From the NCBI GenBank assembly GCA_025936115.1, contig JAICTZ010000005.1, positions 1-64,000 of the forward strand: 64,000 nucleotides of DNA, given 5' to 3'. Shown in pieces: positions 25,051-33,804 of the stretch. Numbering within the stretch: position 1 is the first letter of the stretch; each line of letters begins with the position of its first letter. Under the pieces are notes generated by a model. The model saw only the letters and a program-made list of their open reading frames with translations, did not search any database and had not been told where the DNA came from. The DNA comes from Polyangiaceae bacterium (lineage in GTDB: Bacteria; Myxococcota_A; Polyangia; Polyangiales; Polyangiaceae). The position numbers were made by a program, and so were the translations under genes.

Positions 25051-26073
25051 TCACTTCATGTACGTCTGAATCAGCGCCTTGGCGCCCGCCGGATCCTGCT
25101 TGCACTCGAGCAGCGCCGAAAGGACGAGCGGCGCGACGATCGTCGCATCCGACTCGATCACGAACATGGGCGTCGATTCCGTCAGTTTGTCCCACGTGAT
25201 CTTCTCGTTCGGCGTCGCGCCCGAGTACGAGCCGTACGACGTCGTCGAATCCGAGATCTGGCAGAAATATGCCCACGGTTTCGCTTCCTGCTCGAGGTCG
25301 TATTTGATCGACGGCACGACGCAGATCGGAAAATCGCCCGCGATGCCGCCGCCGATCTGAAAGAAGCCGACGCCCGCGCCCGTCGAGAGCTCGCGGTACT
25401 GGTCGTAGAAGGTCGCCATGTACTCGATGCCGCTCTTGACGATGCTCGCGCTCGCATCACCGAGCTTCACGTGCGACGCGAAGATGTTGCCGAACGTCGA
25501 GTCCTCGTGGCCCGGCACCACCACGGGCAGGCGCGCCTTGGCCGCGGCGAGCAGCCAGCATTCGTCCGGATTGCCCTGGTAGAGGCTCGAGGGAATCGTC
25601 TGGATCAGCTCGTAAAAGTACTCGTGCCAAAAGCGCCGGTCGCCTTTTTCGGTCGCGCTCTTCCACATCGGCACGATGAACTTCTCGACGGCGCGGAAGG
25701 CTTCGTCCTCGGGGATGCTCGTGTCCGTCACGCGGCGCATGCGGTCGTTCAAGATGCGCGTGTCGTCCGATTTGGTGAGGTAACGGTAATCGGGGAAGTC
25801 TTGGTAGTGCCGGTTCGCGACCAAACGGAACAGCGACTCTTCGAGGTTCGCGCCCGTGACCGACAAGCCGTGAATCAGCCCGGCGCGGATGGCCGGCGCG
25901 AGCGTGATGCCGAGCTGCGCCGACGACATGGCACCGGCGACGGCCCAAAACATCTTGCCGCCCGTTTCCAGGTGGCGGTGATAGGCGAGGAGCGCGTCGC
26001 GCGTCGCACGTGCGTTGAAGTTCTTGTAGTTCTTGAGCACGAACTCGAGCGTCGGGTGCGATCCGGTCGTCAT
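25051..26073 (-). CDS. Deoxyhypusine synthase-like protein (probable polyamine synthase)
   Basis: 340 residues, close to family length. Motifs include GGKMFWAVAGAMSSAQLGIT, GLSVTGANLEES, GAGVGFFQIGGGIAGDFPI (NAD/active-site loop), and TWDKL with K296 aligned to the catalytic lysine of human DHS (K329). Eukaryotic DHS transfers an aminobutyl group from spermidine to eIF5A. Bacteria lack eIF5A, and characterised bacterial homologues make homospermidine or related polyamines, so the same is inferred here. It appears to be a single-gene unit: the 230 bases downstream contain no supported gene, and it is divergent from the large kinase gene 124 bases away. Confidence 0.83.
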   Translation of the reverse strand: MTTGSHPTLEFVLKNYKNFNARATRDALLAYHRHLETGGKMFWAVAGAMSSAQLGITLAPAIRAGLIHGLSVTGANLEESLFRLVANRHYQDFPDYRYLTKSDDTRILNDRMRRVTDTSIPEDEAFRAVEKFIVPMWKSATEKGDRRFWHEYFYELIQTIPSSLYQGNPDECWLLAAAKARLPVVVPGHEDSTFGNIFASHVKLGDASASIVKSGIEYMATFYDQYRELSTGAGVGFFQIGGGIAGDFPICVVPSIKYDLEQEAKPWAYFCQISDSTTSYGSYSGATPNEKITWDKLTESTPMFVIESDATIVAPLVLSALLECKQDPAGAKALIQTYMK

Positions 26074-26197
26074 GCCGCCCCACGTACCCTGGACCGGCCC
26101 GCGAGGCCACTGTTTCGAGGTTGCGGCCTTCGCCGAATTCGGCTCCGTCCATGAGCGCCGTTCCCCGCAGGGGAGAGCCGTCCTAAGCTAGTTGATC

Positions 26198-29100
26198 ATG
26201 CTCTCCGAAGCGCTGGCCGGGGCTTTGACGACGCTTGCACGCGCGTTGGAATCCGAGCCGGGGTTAGAGGCGGGCTTGGTTTCGCGCTGGCTGCCGCGCA
26301 GCGCCTCGCGCCGTTCCACCCCGGACCTCGGCGCCGCGCTCGACGAAGCGGCCACGCGCGTCGCGAGCGAGCTGCCCGCCGTGACGCAAACGGACAGCGG
26401 TGTCACGGCATTGTCATCACTTTTTGCCGACACACGCGCCGTGCCTCTGCTCGCCTGGTGCGCCGCGAGCACCGCGCGCCGCGACGTACGGCTCGCCCCG
26501 CTGCTCCCCGCCGCGCTGCGCCACGCCGAGCTCGCCGAGCGCGCCGTCGCCGTTGCGCGCGACCGCGTCGTCGCCGGTCCCTTGCTCGACGCGCTCGCCT
26601 GCGCGCCGCTGCTCGGCCCGGGCGCAGAGCTCGGCTCCTTCGAGAACGCTCCGGCGCGCGCCCGGCTCGAGGTGCTGCTCTGGGAAGCGGGAGCGAGCGC
26701 GCTCGAGGTGCCGGCGCTCGGCGCCTGGCTCTGGCGCGACGAGGCGACGTTCGACGCGTTGATCCGCACGCCCGCGCACGGCTCGCTGCGCGGGCGCGTG
26801 CTCGCGGCGCGCTGTCTCGAGATTTCCGTCTCGGGGTTGCCGCCCACGGCCGATCCCGAGCTCATCGGGCGCACGCTGCAGACGCTTCAGCCGCTGCTCT
26901 TGCACCCGGAGCCGCTCGTGTGGGTCCACGCGGCGCGCGCGCTCGGTCGCCTCACGGGACGGCTCGAATACCTCGAGGGCACGCTGCTCGATTGGGTGCT
27001 CGGGGAATCGCGCGTTTTGCGGCAGCGCGCGACCACGGCGTTCGCCTCGCTGCCCGCCGCTCGCCTGCGTTTTCTCGCGAGTCAGCTGCTCGCCATCCTC
27101 GACTCACCCGCGGAGGAAGACTGGGTGCTCGCGGCCGTCGCCCTCGCGACGCCTTACCTCTACTTCGAGCGGCGCGCGCTCTGGGATCGCCTCGCCAAAC
27201 GCATCCTCAAAGGTGACGGCGGCGCGCTCGCGGCTCGCGCGCTCGCGCGCGGGTTGGCGACGCTGTTTCGACGCGGGCAGCGCAGCCCCGAAATCCAGGC
27301 GACGCTCACGGAACTCCGCGAGCTCGCGCGCGCCGCGCGGCCGACGTCGCTCGACGAGCTGCGCCGTTGGATCGAAGTCACCGCCGCGACCGACGCCGTC
27401 GATGGCGCCGAGCGCGATCCGCTCGACCTCGAGCTCGGCCTCGAAAACCTCGTGCGCATCGCCGCGCAGTACGACGACGATGAAGCCGACGCGCGCGCCG
27501 CGCGCTTCGCGGGCACGCTCGCGGCAACGTTCCAGGAAGCGCGCCGCATCGCGCTCGGAAGCGGCCGGCTGCGCCAGCGCGCCGCTGCCATCAACGCGGT
27601 CGAAGGTTGCGCTCGCGCCATGGCCCTGCGCTTGTGGGCGCCGCTGCTCGCGACGCGGCCCACCGGCGAGCCCATCGACGAGCCCGAGCTCGCCGAAACC
27701 TGGAAGATGATCGCCAACGCGCCAGCGACGATCCTCGATCTCGTCAAGGAGCGCCGCCAAACCGAAGGCGTCGATCCCAACGCCGATCTGCCGCTCGAAG
27801 TGCTCGCGTTGAGACTCGGCGGCTACGCGCTCGACGCCTGCGGCGAAGCGGCGGATCTCGGCCCCGGTCGCGGTCCCACGGCGCACGACACTTGCCACTG
27901 GCTCCGAAAGCTCGACGGCCTCGCCGACGGCTCGCGCGAACTCCCGCCGCCGCTCCAGGCCGCGCTGAGCGCCATCTTTTGGCGCTTGGTCGACACGACG
28001 CGCGGCACCGCGCTCGGCGAAGTGGACGACGTCGAATGGCTCGGTCCGTTCGCGGCGTGGTGGGGGCTCGTCATCGATCGCCCCGCGATGCTCCTCCAGC
28101 TCGCGACCGCGCTACCGATGATGGCCGAGGGCGCGCTCGCGCGCTGCTGCGAACGCGCCGAAGTGCTCCGCGACAGCGTCGCCTCCGGGGGCGCCGACGG
28201 CGAATGGGGCCCGGCCGCCGCCGAAGCGCTCGAATCGCTGCACGCCCAAAGCACGGAGCTCGCCCACGCGCTGTCGCGCCTCGCTGCGGCGCTCGCGCGC
28301 TTTGCGACCGCCGCGGGTCCGAAGAAAGACCTCGAGCCCATGTGCGTCGAGCTCGTGGTGGCGGGCGAACGGCTGCAGGCGTCGCTCGCCGATCCGGTGA
28401 AGGGCCTCCACGGCCGGCGCGGCGACGCACCGGGCGACTCGCTCTCGCCGCCCGACGCCGAAAACGCGCCGCGCGTCGCCGCGCTCGTCGCCCGTGCGAT
28501 CCGTGCGCGCGAACCGGCGATGCTCGACGTGTGGTTCGCGTCGCTCGGCCCCGTCGCGTCGGGCTTGCTCGAGGACGCCGTGCGCGCCGCGATCCGCCGC
28601 ACGCCGCCGCCGCCGCCCAAGGCGCGCAAGAGCGAACCGAAGCTCATCGAAGGCTACGAGCTCATCAAACCGCTCGGGGAGGGCGGCGTCGGCTCGGTGT
28701 GGCTCGTGCGCCGGCCCGGCGCCGATCGGCTGTTCGTGCTCAAAATCCCCAAAGCGGACGCGCTCGCCAACGCGACGGACGTCGAGCGCGACGGCATCCT
28801 CGCCTCCTTCGTCGAGGAAGCGCGCGTGCTCGCCGGCCTCTACCACCCGAACGTCGCCAACATCATCGACCGCGGCATCTCGGGCGGCATGCCGTTCCTC
28901 GTCCTCGAATACCTGATCGGCGCCGACCTCAAACAGTACGCCTCGGCGCACTTGATGTCGCTCTTCGAGCTGCGCCAAATCGTGATTGAAGCCTGCGCGG
29001 GACTTGCCGCCTTGCACGGCGCCGGCCTCGTGCACCGCGACATCAAGCCCGCCAACATCTGGCTCAGGCTGCCGCTCGCGAGCGGTGAGCACTTCGACGC

Positions 29101-29518
29101 GGGCAAACACCGTGATCCGGCGCGCGCACAGCCGCTCGCCGCCGTCGTCATCGACTTCGGCATGGTGCGCTCGATTCGCGTCCCGCCCGACGCGAGCGGG
29201 CGTTTCGTCGCCGGCACGGCGGGCTATATCGCGCCAGAACAAGTGCTGGACCCTGTCGAGCTCGACCCGCGCTCCGACGTCTACGCGCTCGCCGCCACCA
29301 TTTACAACGTCACCACCGGTCGCGCGTTCTTCGACGAAATCGAGAACCAGCGCGACCGTATCATTGCGCACATGCGTCGTGATCCGTTCGAAGACGCCGA
29401 GCGCCTGCGCCCGTTTCCCACGGCCGTCGCGAAGCTTCTGCGCGCCGCAACGCTGCGCGATCCGGCAGCGCGGCCGTCACCGCTCGAATTCGGGCGGGAG
29501 TTCGTGGCCGCGATTTGA
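26198..29518 (+). CDS. Large Ser/Thr protein kinase with C-terminal kinase domain
   Basis: 1106 residues from ATG 26198 (TTG 26192 is also possible). The kinase is at the C-terminus, not the usual N-terminus, at residues ~818-1104: LGEGGVGSVW P-loop, FVLKIPK lysine, HRDIKPAN at 946, DFGMVRS at 986, GTAGYIAPEQ activation segment, SDVYALAA. All catalytic residues are present. The preceding ~815 residues are Ala/Arg/Leu-rich, apparently all-helical and HEAT-like, with no signal peptide or transmembrane segment, so the protein is cytosolic. A HxDAGKHRDPARAQ insertion lies between the catalytic loop and DFG. Substrates are unknown; the long helical region is a plausible sensor or scaffold. Confidence 0.88.
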   Translation: MLSEALAGALTTLARALESEPGLEAGLVSRWLPRSASRRSTPDLGAALDEAATRVASELPAVTQTDSGVTALSSLFADTRAVPLLAWCAASTARRDVRLAPLLPAALRHAELAERAVAVARDRVVAGPLLDALACAPLLGPGAELGSFENAPARARLEVLLWEAGASALEVPALGAWLWRDEATFDALIRTPAHGSLRGRVLAARCLEISVSGLPPTADPELIGRTLQTLQPLLLHPEPLVWVHAARALGRLTGRLEYLEGTLLDWVLGESRVLRQRATTAFASLPAARLRFLASQLLAILDSPAEEDWVLAAVALATPYLYFERRALWDRLAKRILKGDGGALAARALARGLATLFRRGQRSPEIQATLTELRELARAARPTSLDELRRWIEVTAATDAVDGAERDPLDLELGLENLVRIAAQYDDDEADARAARFAGTLAATFQEARRIALGSGRLRQRAAAINAVEGCARAMALRLWAPLLATRPTGEPIDEPELAETWKMIANAPATILDLVKERRQTEGVDPNADLPLEVLALRLGGYALDACGEAADLGPGRGPTAHDTCHWLRKLDGLADGSRELPPPLQAALSAIFWRLVDTTRGTALGEVDDVEWLGPFAAWWGLVIDRPAMLLQLATALPMMAEGALARCCERAEVLRDSVASGGADGEWGPAAAEALESLHAQSTELAHALSRLAAALARFATAAGPKKDLEPMCVELVVAGERLQASLADPVKGLHGRRGDAPGDSLSPPDAENAPRVAALVARAIRAREPAMLDVWFASLGPVASGLLEDAVRAAIRRTPPPPPKARKSEPKLIEGYELIKPLGEGGVGSVWLVRRPGADRLFVLKIPKADALANATDVERDGILASFVEEARVLAGLYHPNVANIIDRGISGGMPFLVLEYLIGADLKQYASAHLMSLFELRQIVIEACAGLAALHGAGLVHRDIKPANIWLRLPLASGEHFDAGKHRDPARAQPLAAVVIDFGMVRSIRVPPDASGRFVAGTAGYIAPEQVLDPVELDPRSDVYALAATIYNVTTGRAFFDEIENQRDRIIAHMRRDPFEDAERLRPFPTAVAKLLRAATLRDPAARPSPLEFGREFVAAI

Positions 29519-29545
29519 GCAGGCGGGCGTCAGTGCGCGTAGACC

Positions 29546-29563
29546 ATCCGACATTTGTCGGAT
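29546..29563. promoter_or_regulatory. Perfect 18-bp palindrome, candidate operator
   Basis: ATCCGACA-TT-TGTCGGAT is an 8+8 perfect dyad with a 2-base centre, located 36 bases before the ATG of the cupredoxin-like lipoprotein and just past the large kinase stop (29518). The position and symmetry suit a dimeric repressor or activator site controlling the lipoprotein/TonB-receptor pair. The regulator is not identified. Confidence 0.5.
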
Positions 29564-29599
29564 ACCGCGGCCAGCAGAGCGCGCTTACACTCGGAGCTC

Positions 29600-30097
29600 A
29601 TGCAGAACGAAGGCGGTACCCTTGCTGCGCGAGCGCGGGCGAGCCTGCTCGTCTTCCTCGGCGCGACGCTCGCCGGTTGCGGCTCCGACTCCGACGCGGC
29701 CGCTGGCGGCGGCTGCTTCCCCGACGCCGACGGCGTGACGGGCGGCACGTACATCATCAACCTGACGGTCACTGACGACGGCTTTTCGAAGACCGTACTC
29801 AGCAGCCAAGACAACTCGACGGTGACGCTCACGCTGAGCAACGTGGGTAACGTTCCCCACGGCTTCGACCTGGACTGCGTGAGTGTGACTACGGAGTTTC
29901 CCCACTTGCCGCCGGGATGTCCCAGCGTGAGCTGCTTTCCGTCCGAGTCGACCGTCGGTCCGCTCGCGCCGGGTGAGAGCAAGACGGTCACCTTCTTTAC
30001 GCCCACGCCCGACAATCTGATCTATCCATTCCACTCGAACGCACCGGAGGACGCTTCCGTGCCGAGCTTGAATCGGGGTCAATGGAGCATCCTGTGA
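29600..30097 (+). CDS. Cupredoxin-like lipoprotein
   Basis: 165 residues with lipobox LAGC at the end of the signal sequence. The mature part begins with a short Ala/Gly linker and then a beta-sandwich pattern (YIINLTVTDDGF, VTLTLSNVGNVPHGFDLDC, GESKTVTFFTPTP, YPFHSN) like plastocyanin-type cupredoxins. The His of VPHGF matches the first copper ligand, but the usual Cys-x2-5-His-x-Met C-terminal loop is replaced by YPFHSNAPED, so type-1 copper binding is doubtful. GGAG lies just before the ATG. The next gene starts 4 bases after its stop, so the two are cotranscribed. Confidence 0.7.
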   Translation: MQNEGGTLAARARASLLVFLGATLAGCGSDSDAAAGGGCFPDADGVTGGTYIINLTVTDDGFSKTVLSSQDNSTVTLTLSNVGNVPHGFDLDCVSVTTEFPHLPPGCPSVSCFPSESTVGPLAPGESKTVTFFTPTPDNLIYPFHSNAPEDASVPSLNRGQWSIL

Positions 30098-30101
30098 CTG
30101 C

Positions 30102-32714
30102 GTGCGGTCCGCTGGCGTGAACACCGGTCGCCGGGCTTTATGCCACGTCCGTGCCTACGCGCTGCTGCTCGCGTTGGCGCTCTGCTCGCGCCGCGCGGCA
30201 GCTGAGGTCGTGCAGGCGGAGCCGCTCGCTCCGATTGCCGCGCCGTACCCCGCGGGCGCACCGGCACTCGAGGCGCAGGTGACTTTGCAGCTCGTCATCA
30301 GTGTCGAGGGTCACGTCGAATCGGCCGTCGAGGTCTCGCGCGTCCCCCGCGAAACGCCGGACGCGTTCGTGCAGGCGGCGATTGCAGCGACGAAGGCGAC
30401 GCCGTTTGCCCCTTCGACGCGTGACGGGCGCCCGATCCGTTCCCGGCTCGAATACGTCTTGGTTTTTCAGCCGCCGGCTGCGACGGCGGTGCGGGTTCCG
30501 CAGAGCCCCGCGCCGGCCCTTCGAGCTCCCGCCGAAACGGCCGACCCGGCGACGCCCGTACTCGTGGAGTCCACGGCGCCTGCCGTGCGCGAAAGCGAAG
30601 TCGTGGTCCACGGCGTTGGCTGGGCGTCCCGTCGTGGCGTGGCGGACATCCGCGCGGACCGGGAGACGCTCACGGCGTCGCCGCGCCAGCGCACGAGCGA
30701 AATGCTTTCGGCCATCCCCGGCTTCTTCGTAGACCACGAGGACGGCGAAGGGCTCGGTAACGACGTCTATTTGCGGGGCTTCGATCTCGACAACGGCTCC
30801 GGTATCGAGATGAAGGTCGGTGGCGTCCCGATCAACGTCCCCCTGCATATTCATGGTCAAGGCTACGCCGACGTAAACTTCATCATCCCGGAGGTCGTCC
30901 AGAGCATCCACGTGCTGGAAGGCCCTTACGACCCGCGCCAGGGTGACGCGGCGATCGTCGGCAGCGCGGAGTTCCACCTCGGAGTTCCCGAGCGGGGCTA
31001 CCAACTCAAGACGACCTACGGCTCGTTCGGTCAGGCGCGACTCGTCGGCATCGTCGCCCCCGCCGCGGCGAACGACGAGACGTTTGCCGCGTTTTCGCTC
31101 GGTGAAACCCAGGGTTTCGGAGAGCACCGCGCGTCGAAGTCCGCTGCCATCAACGCGCAGTACGGCACTGACTTGGGCCACGCTGACCACCTGCGTGTCC
31201 TCGGAACGGCGTACAGCGCGCACGCCGATCTGGCGGGCGTCGTGAGAGAGGACGACGTGAATGCGGGCCGTATCGGTTATTACGACGCCTATCCATATTT
31301 CAACGCGTTCTATCCCGCGAATTGCAACGCGCCTGCGTGCGCGGAGCCGGCGCAAGGCGTCTCGTCGTCACGCGTGATCCTGGGCGCTGAGCTCGAGCAC
31401 GTCACGAGCGGCGGGGCGGCGTTCGGCGTCTCGCCGTGGTTCATGTGGACGGATTTTCTTTCGCGCCAAAACTACACCGGTGCGCTCAGTAGCTCGAATT
31501 TGCAGCCTGATCTGCCGAGCTTGGGTGATCTTTGGCAGCTCACGAACGTCGAGAGCGCCGGTGGTTTCACGGGCCGATTTCATACGCTGCCGCGTCGCGT
31601 GGGGGCGGTACTCGAGGTCGTGACCGAGACAGGGGTCGCTCTGCGTGCCGGCAGTTCGGACCAAACCAAGGATCTGGTCAATCCCGCGAACCTCGCGCCG
31701 TGGGATTACCGCGAGAGCTATGGGCTGCACACGCTCGACCTCGCGGCCTACCTCGACCTCGATCTGCGATTATGGAAAAGGCTTCGCATCTCCGGCGGCG
31801 TGCGCGTGGACTTTCTCGCGGTCGGCGTCGAAAACAAGCTCGCTGGCGTCGTTCCGCCGGTCGCGACGGGCGCCCTGCGCGGCTCGCGGACGAACGTCGC
31901 GGGAGTCGCGCCGGGGCCGCGCGTCACGGTCGCGTACGAGGCGCTGCCGGAGCTCACGCCCGTCGTGTCGCTGGGGCAGGGCTTTCGTTCGCTCGACGCC
32001 GCGAGCCTCACGCTCTGCAACGCGCCGACCGCCGCACCGGGTCGTCAGTTGCCGCCCTGTACTCCGGGAGCGCCGTATTCGGAAGTGACGAGCTTCGAGC
32101 TCGGGCTGCGCTCGGCCGTCGGCCAGGGGCGGTTCACGACGACGCTCACGGTCTTCCAAACCAACGTCGACAACGAGCTCGTGTTCGCGGCTGACTCGGG
32201 CGGTTACGAAACCGAGCGAGCCAGCAAACGCCGCGGCATCGTGGCTTCGCTCTTGGCGCGACCCACGTCCTGGCTGCTCGCTTCGACGGCATTGTCGGTG
32301 CAGGCGGCGACATTCGACACGCTCGTCGCCGGCACTTCCCACTACGTGCCGAACGTGCCGGCGGTCCTATTGCGAGCCGACGTGAATGCCCACGGTGAGC
32401 TCTTCAGGATCTCGCAAGTGCCGCTCACCGGCCGCGCAGGCTTCGGCTACACGCTGATTGGCGCGCGTCACGTCAACGACAACATCGTGAGTCCGACCGA
32501 CCACGTGTTGAACGCGCTCGCCGCGCTCCGCTACCGCTTCGTCGAGCTCGGCCTCGACATGTACAACGTGCTCGGCCTCAAGTACGCGGACGAAACCGCG
32601 TACTTCGTATCCAATTGGAGCACGCAGCCGGGCCAGCAACGCGCGTCCGCGGGCGTGCACGTCGTTGCGGCTCCGCCACGCACGACGCTCGGGACGTTGA
32701 CGCTCTATTTTTGA
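30102..32714 (+). CDS. TonB-dependent outer-membrane receptor with N-terminal TonB-C-like domain
   Basis: 870 residues from GTG 30102. After a signal peptide (LLLALALCSRRAAA) comes a ~65-residue TonB-C-type domain (residues ~55-118: VTLQLVISVEGHVESAVEVS, TPFAPSTRDGRPI, RLEYVLVF). It normally forms the periplasmic tip of TonB. A Pro/Ala linker, a plug domain (~165-280; SEMLSAIPGFFVD, DVYLRGFDLDNGSGIEMKVG, GPYDPRQGDA) and a ~590-residue beta-barrel ending in TLTLYF with a terminal aromatic follow. It imports a ligand across the outer membrane using TonB energy; the ligand is unknown. It is cotranscribed with the cupredoxin-like lipoprotein, which could be an extracellular binding partner. Confidence 0.86.
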   Translation: MRSAGVNTGRRALCHVRAYALLLALALCSRRAAAEVVQAEPLAPIAAPYPAGAPALEAQVTLQLVISVEGHVESAVEVSRVPRETPDAFVQAAIAATKATPFAPSTRDGRPIRSRLEYVLVFQPPAATAVRVPQSPAPALRAPAETADPATPVLVESTAPAVRESEVVVHGVGWASRRGVADIRADRETLTASPRQRTSEMLSAIPGFFVDHEDGEGLGNDVYLRGFDLDNGSGIEMKVGGVPINVPLHIHGQGYADVNFIIPEVVQSIHVLEGPYDPRQGDAAIVGSAEFHLGVPERGYQLKTTYGSFGQARLVGIVAPAAANDETFAAFSLGETQGFGEHRASKSAAINAQYGTDLGHADHLRVLGTAYSAHADLAGVVREDDVNAGRIGYYDAYPYFNAFYPANCNAPACAEPAQGVSSSRVILGAELEHVTSGGAAFGVSPWFMWTDFLSRQNYTGALSSSNLQPDLPSLGDLWQLTNVESAGGFTGRFHTLPRRVGAVLEVVTETGVALRAGSSDQTKDLVNPANLAPWDYRESYGLHTLDLAAYLDLDLRLWKRLRISGGVRVDFLAVGVENKLAGVVPPVATGALRGSRTNVAGVAPGPRVTVAYEALPELTPVVSLGQGFRSLDAASLTLCNAPTAAPGRQLPPCTPGAPYSEVTSFELGLRSAVGQGRFTTTLTVFQTNVDNELVFAADSGGYETERASKRRGIVASLLARPTSWLLASTALSVQAATFDTLVAGTSHYVPNVPAVLLRADVNAHGELFRISQVPLTGRAGFGYTLIGARHVNDNIVSPTDHVLNALAALRYRFVELGLDMYNVLGLKYADETAYFVSNWSTQPGQQRASAGVHVVAAPPRTTLGTLTLYF

Positions 32715-32750
32715 ACGCCAAGTCCGCGTCAGCCAGGTCCGAGCCTAGGT

Positions 32751-32787
32751 GGTCGCGAACGGTCGCGAACGGTCGCGACCAGTCGCG
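32751..32787. repeat. 10-bp direct repeats GGTCGCGAAC
   Basis: GGTCGCGAAC occurs twice in tandem, followed by GGTCGCGACC and a partial AGTCGCG, a 10-bp period of about 3.7 copies. It sits in the 265-base gap between the TonB receptor and the next lipoprotein gene, about 190 bases before that ATG. Helical-turn periodicity would suit cooperative protein binding, but this is speculative. No gene is seen in the rest of this gap. Confidence 0.6.
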
Positions 32788-32979
32788 CGTGGAACCGACG
32801 CTCGACGACCGTATGACGCAGCAAATCGGCCAAATGCCGACCGTCGTCCGGCCCGAGTGCGACGGTATGGTCCTTGCTCATGGGGTAGGGAACGGCGGCG
32901 GACGGGCACACGTGGGGAGGAGGGGGGACTTTCCGGAGGGTGTCCTGCGCGTCGCGATTTCAACAAGGAGCCAATCAAC

Positions 32980-33711
32980 ATGATATCGAAAACCACGACG
33001 GACTCGGGGAGCACGGCATCGCAGCTCAGTAGACGATTCTTCTCGCGCGGACTCGGGGTCACCGCTTGCAGCGCCGTGCTGGCACTCTGCGCCGTCGGCT
33101 GCGGCGGGGAAGCTCCCGAATCTTCGCCGCAGGATCTGGAGACGACTAGCGCGGAGCTCCGGCATGACGGCGGCGCGGAGCTCGCCCACTATACGGAGAC
33201 GTACGTACGCTTCAGCTTCGGCGACAAGACGCTGCCCACGGACGCGAATGGCAACTCCGTCGAGAACAATGTCGTGATGTTGCCAATTCCTGAAACACCG
33301 GGCGACGGCACGCCAGGAACCGCCGACGTGACATTGAGTGCGGGGGAAAGATTCGTCGTCACGCTGTTCGGCGGCCTCGGCACGAGCTACCGCGACGGCA
33401 CTCCGCCCGACCCGTTCGAGCCACTGAGTCTCTTCACGACACTCGATATCTCGTTCTCGGTCGATGGTCAGACCATGATCGAGCCCAAGAACGTGTTGAA
33501 CTATTTCTCGAAGTTCAACTTCGACCCCGCGATCCCGATCCAAGATCCGGTCGTCCAAGCCATCATCTGGTTCGAAGGCGTTAGCGTGCTCCACGGTCCG
33601 CTCTGTCCGGGCCGGCACGTCTTGAAGCTCCACGTGAAGAACAAGGAGCCGAGCTTCGGTCAGCTACTCGAATACAACAATACTTGGAACGTCACGGTTC
33701 GCAGCCGCTGA
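32980..33711 (+). CDS. Hypothetical lipoprotein
   Basis: 243 residues from ATG 32980, with AAGGAG 9 bases upstream. A basic n-region containing SRRFFSRGLG precedes a hydrophobic core and lipobox AVGC. The mature protein has no recognised domain; it looks beta-rich (RFSFGDKTLPTDANGNSVE, SAGERFVVTLFGG, LKLHVKNKEP) and ends in WNVTVRSR. It resembles secreted Myxococcota proteins with a single Ig-like fold, but this is only an impression. The following genes encode an FHA sigma-54 activator and a Ser/Thr kinase, so it may be a regulated output of that module. Confidence 0.7.
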   Translation: MISKTTTDSGSTASQLSRRFFSRGLGVTACSAVLALCAVGCGGEAPESSPQDLETTSAELRHDGGAELAHYTETYVRFSFGDKTLPTDANGNSVENNVVMLPIPETPGDGTPGTADVTLSAGERFVVTLFGGLGTSYRDGTPPDPFEPLSLFTTLDISFSVDGQTMIEPKNVLNYFSKFNFDPAIPIQDPVVQAIIWFEGVSVLHGPLCPGRHVLKLHVKNKEPSFGQLLEYNNTWNVTVRSR

Positions 33712-33804
33712 CCCGCGGACGCTTCGAACACCGAGCCGCGGCGTGCTACCGCGCGGAGCCCGCTGGTCTCTACCGGCCGCGGGCCCGCGTGGTAGTTTAC
33801 GGGA

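Noticed and set aside
24751..26154. A 467-residue plus-strand frame over the deoxyhypusine-synthase gene
   Set aside because: Antisense shadow of a confidently identified minus-strand gene.
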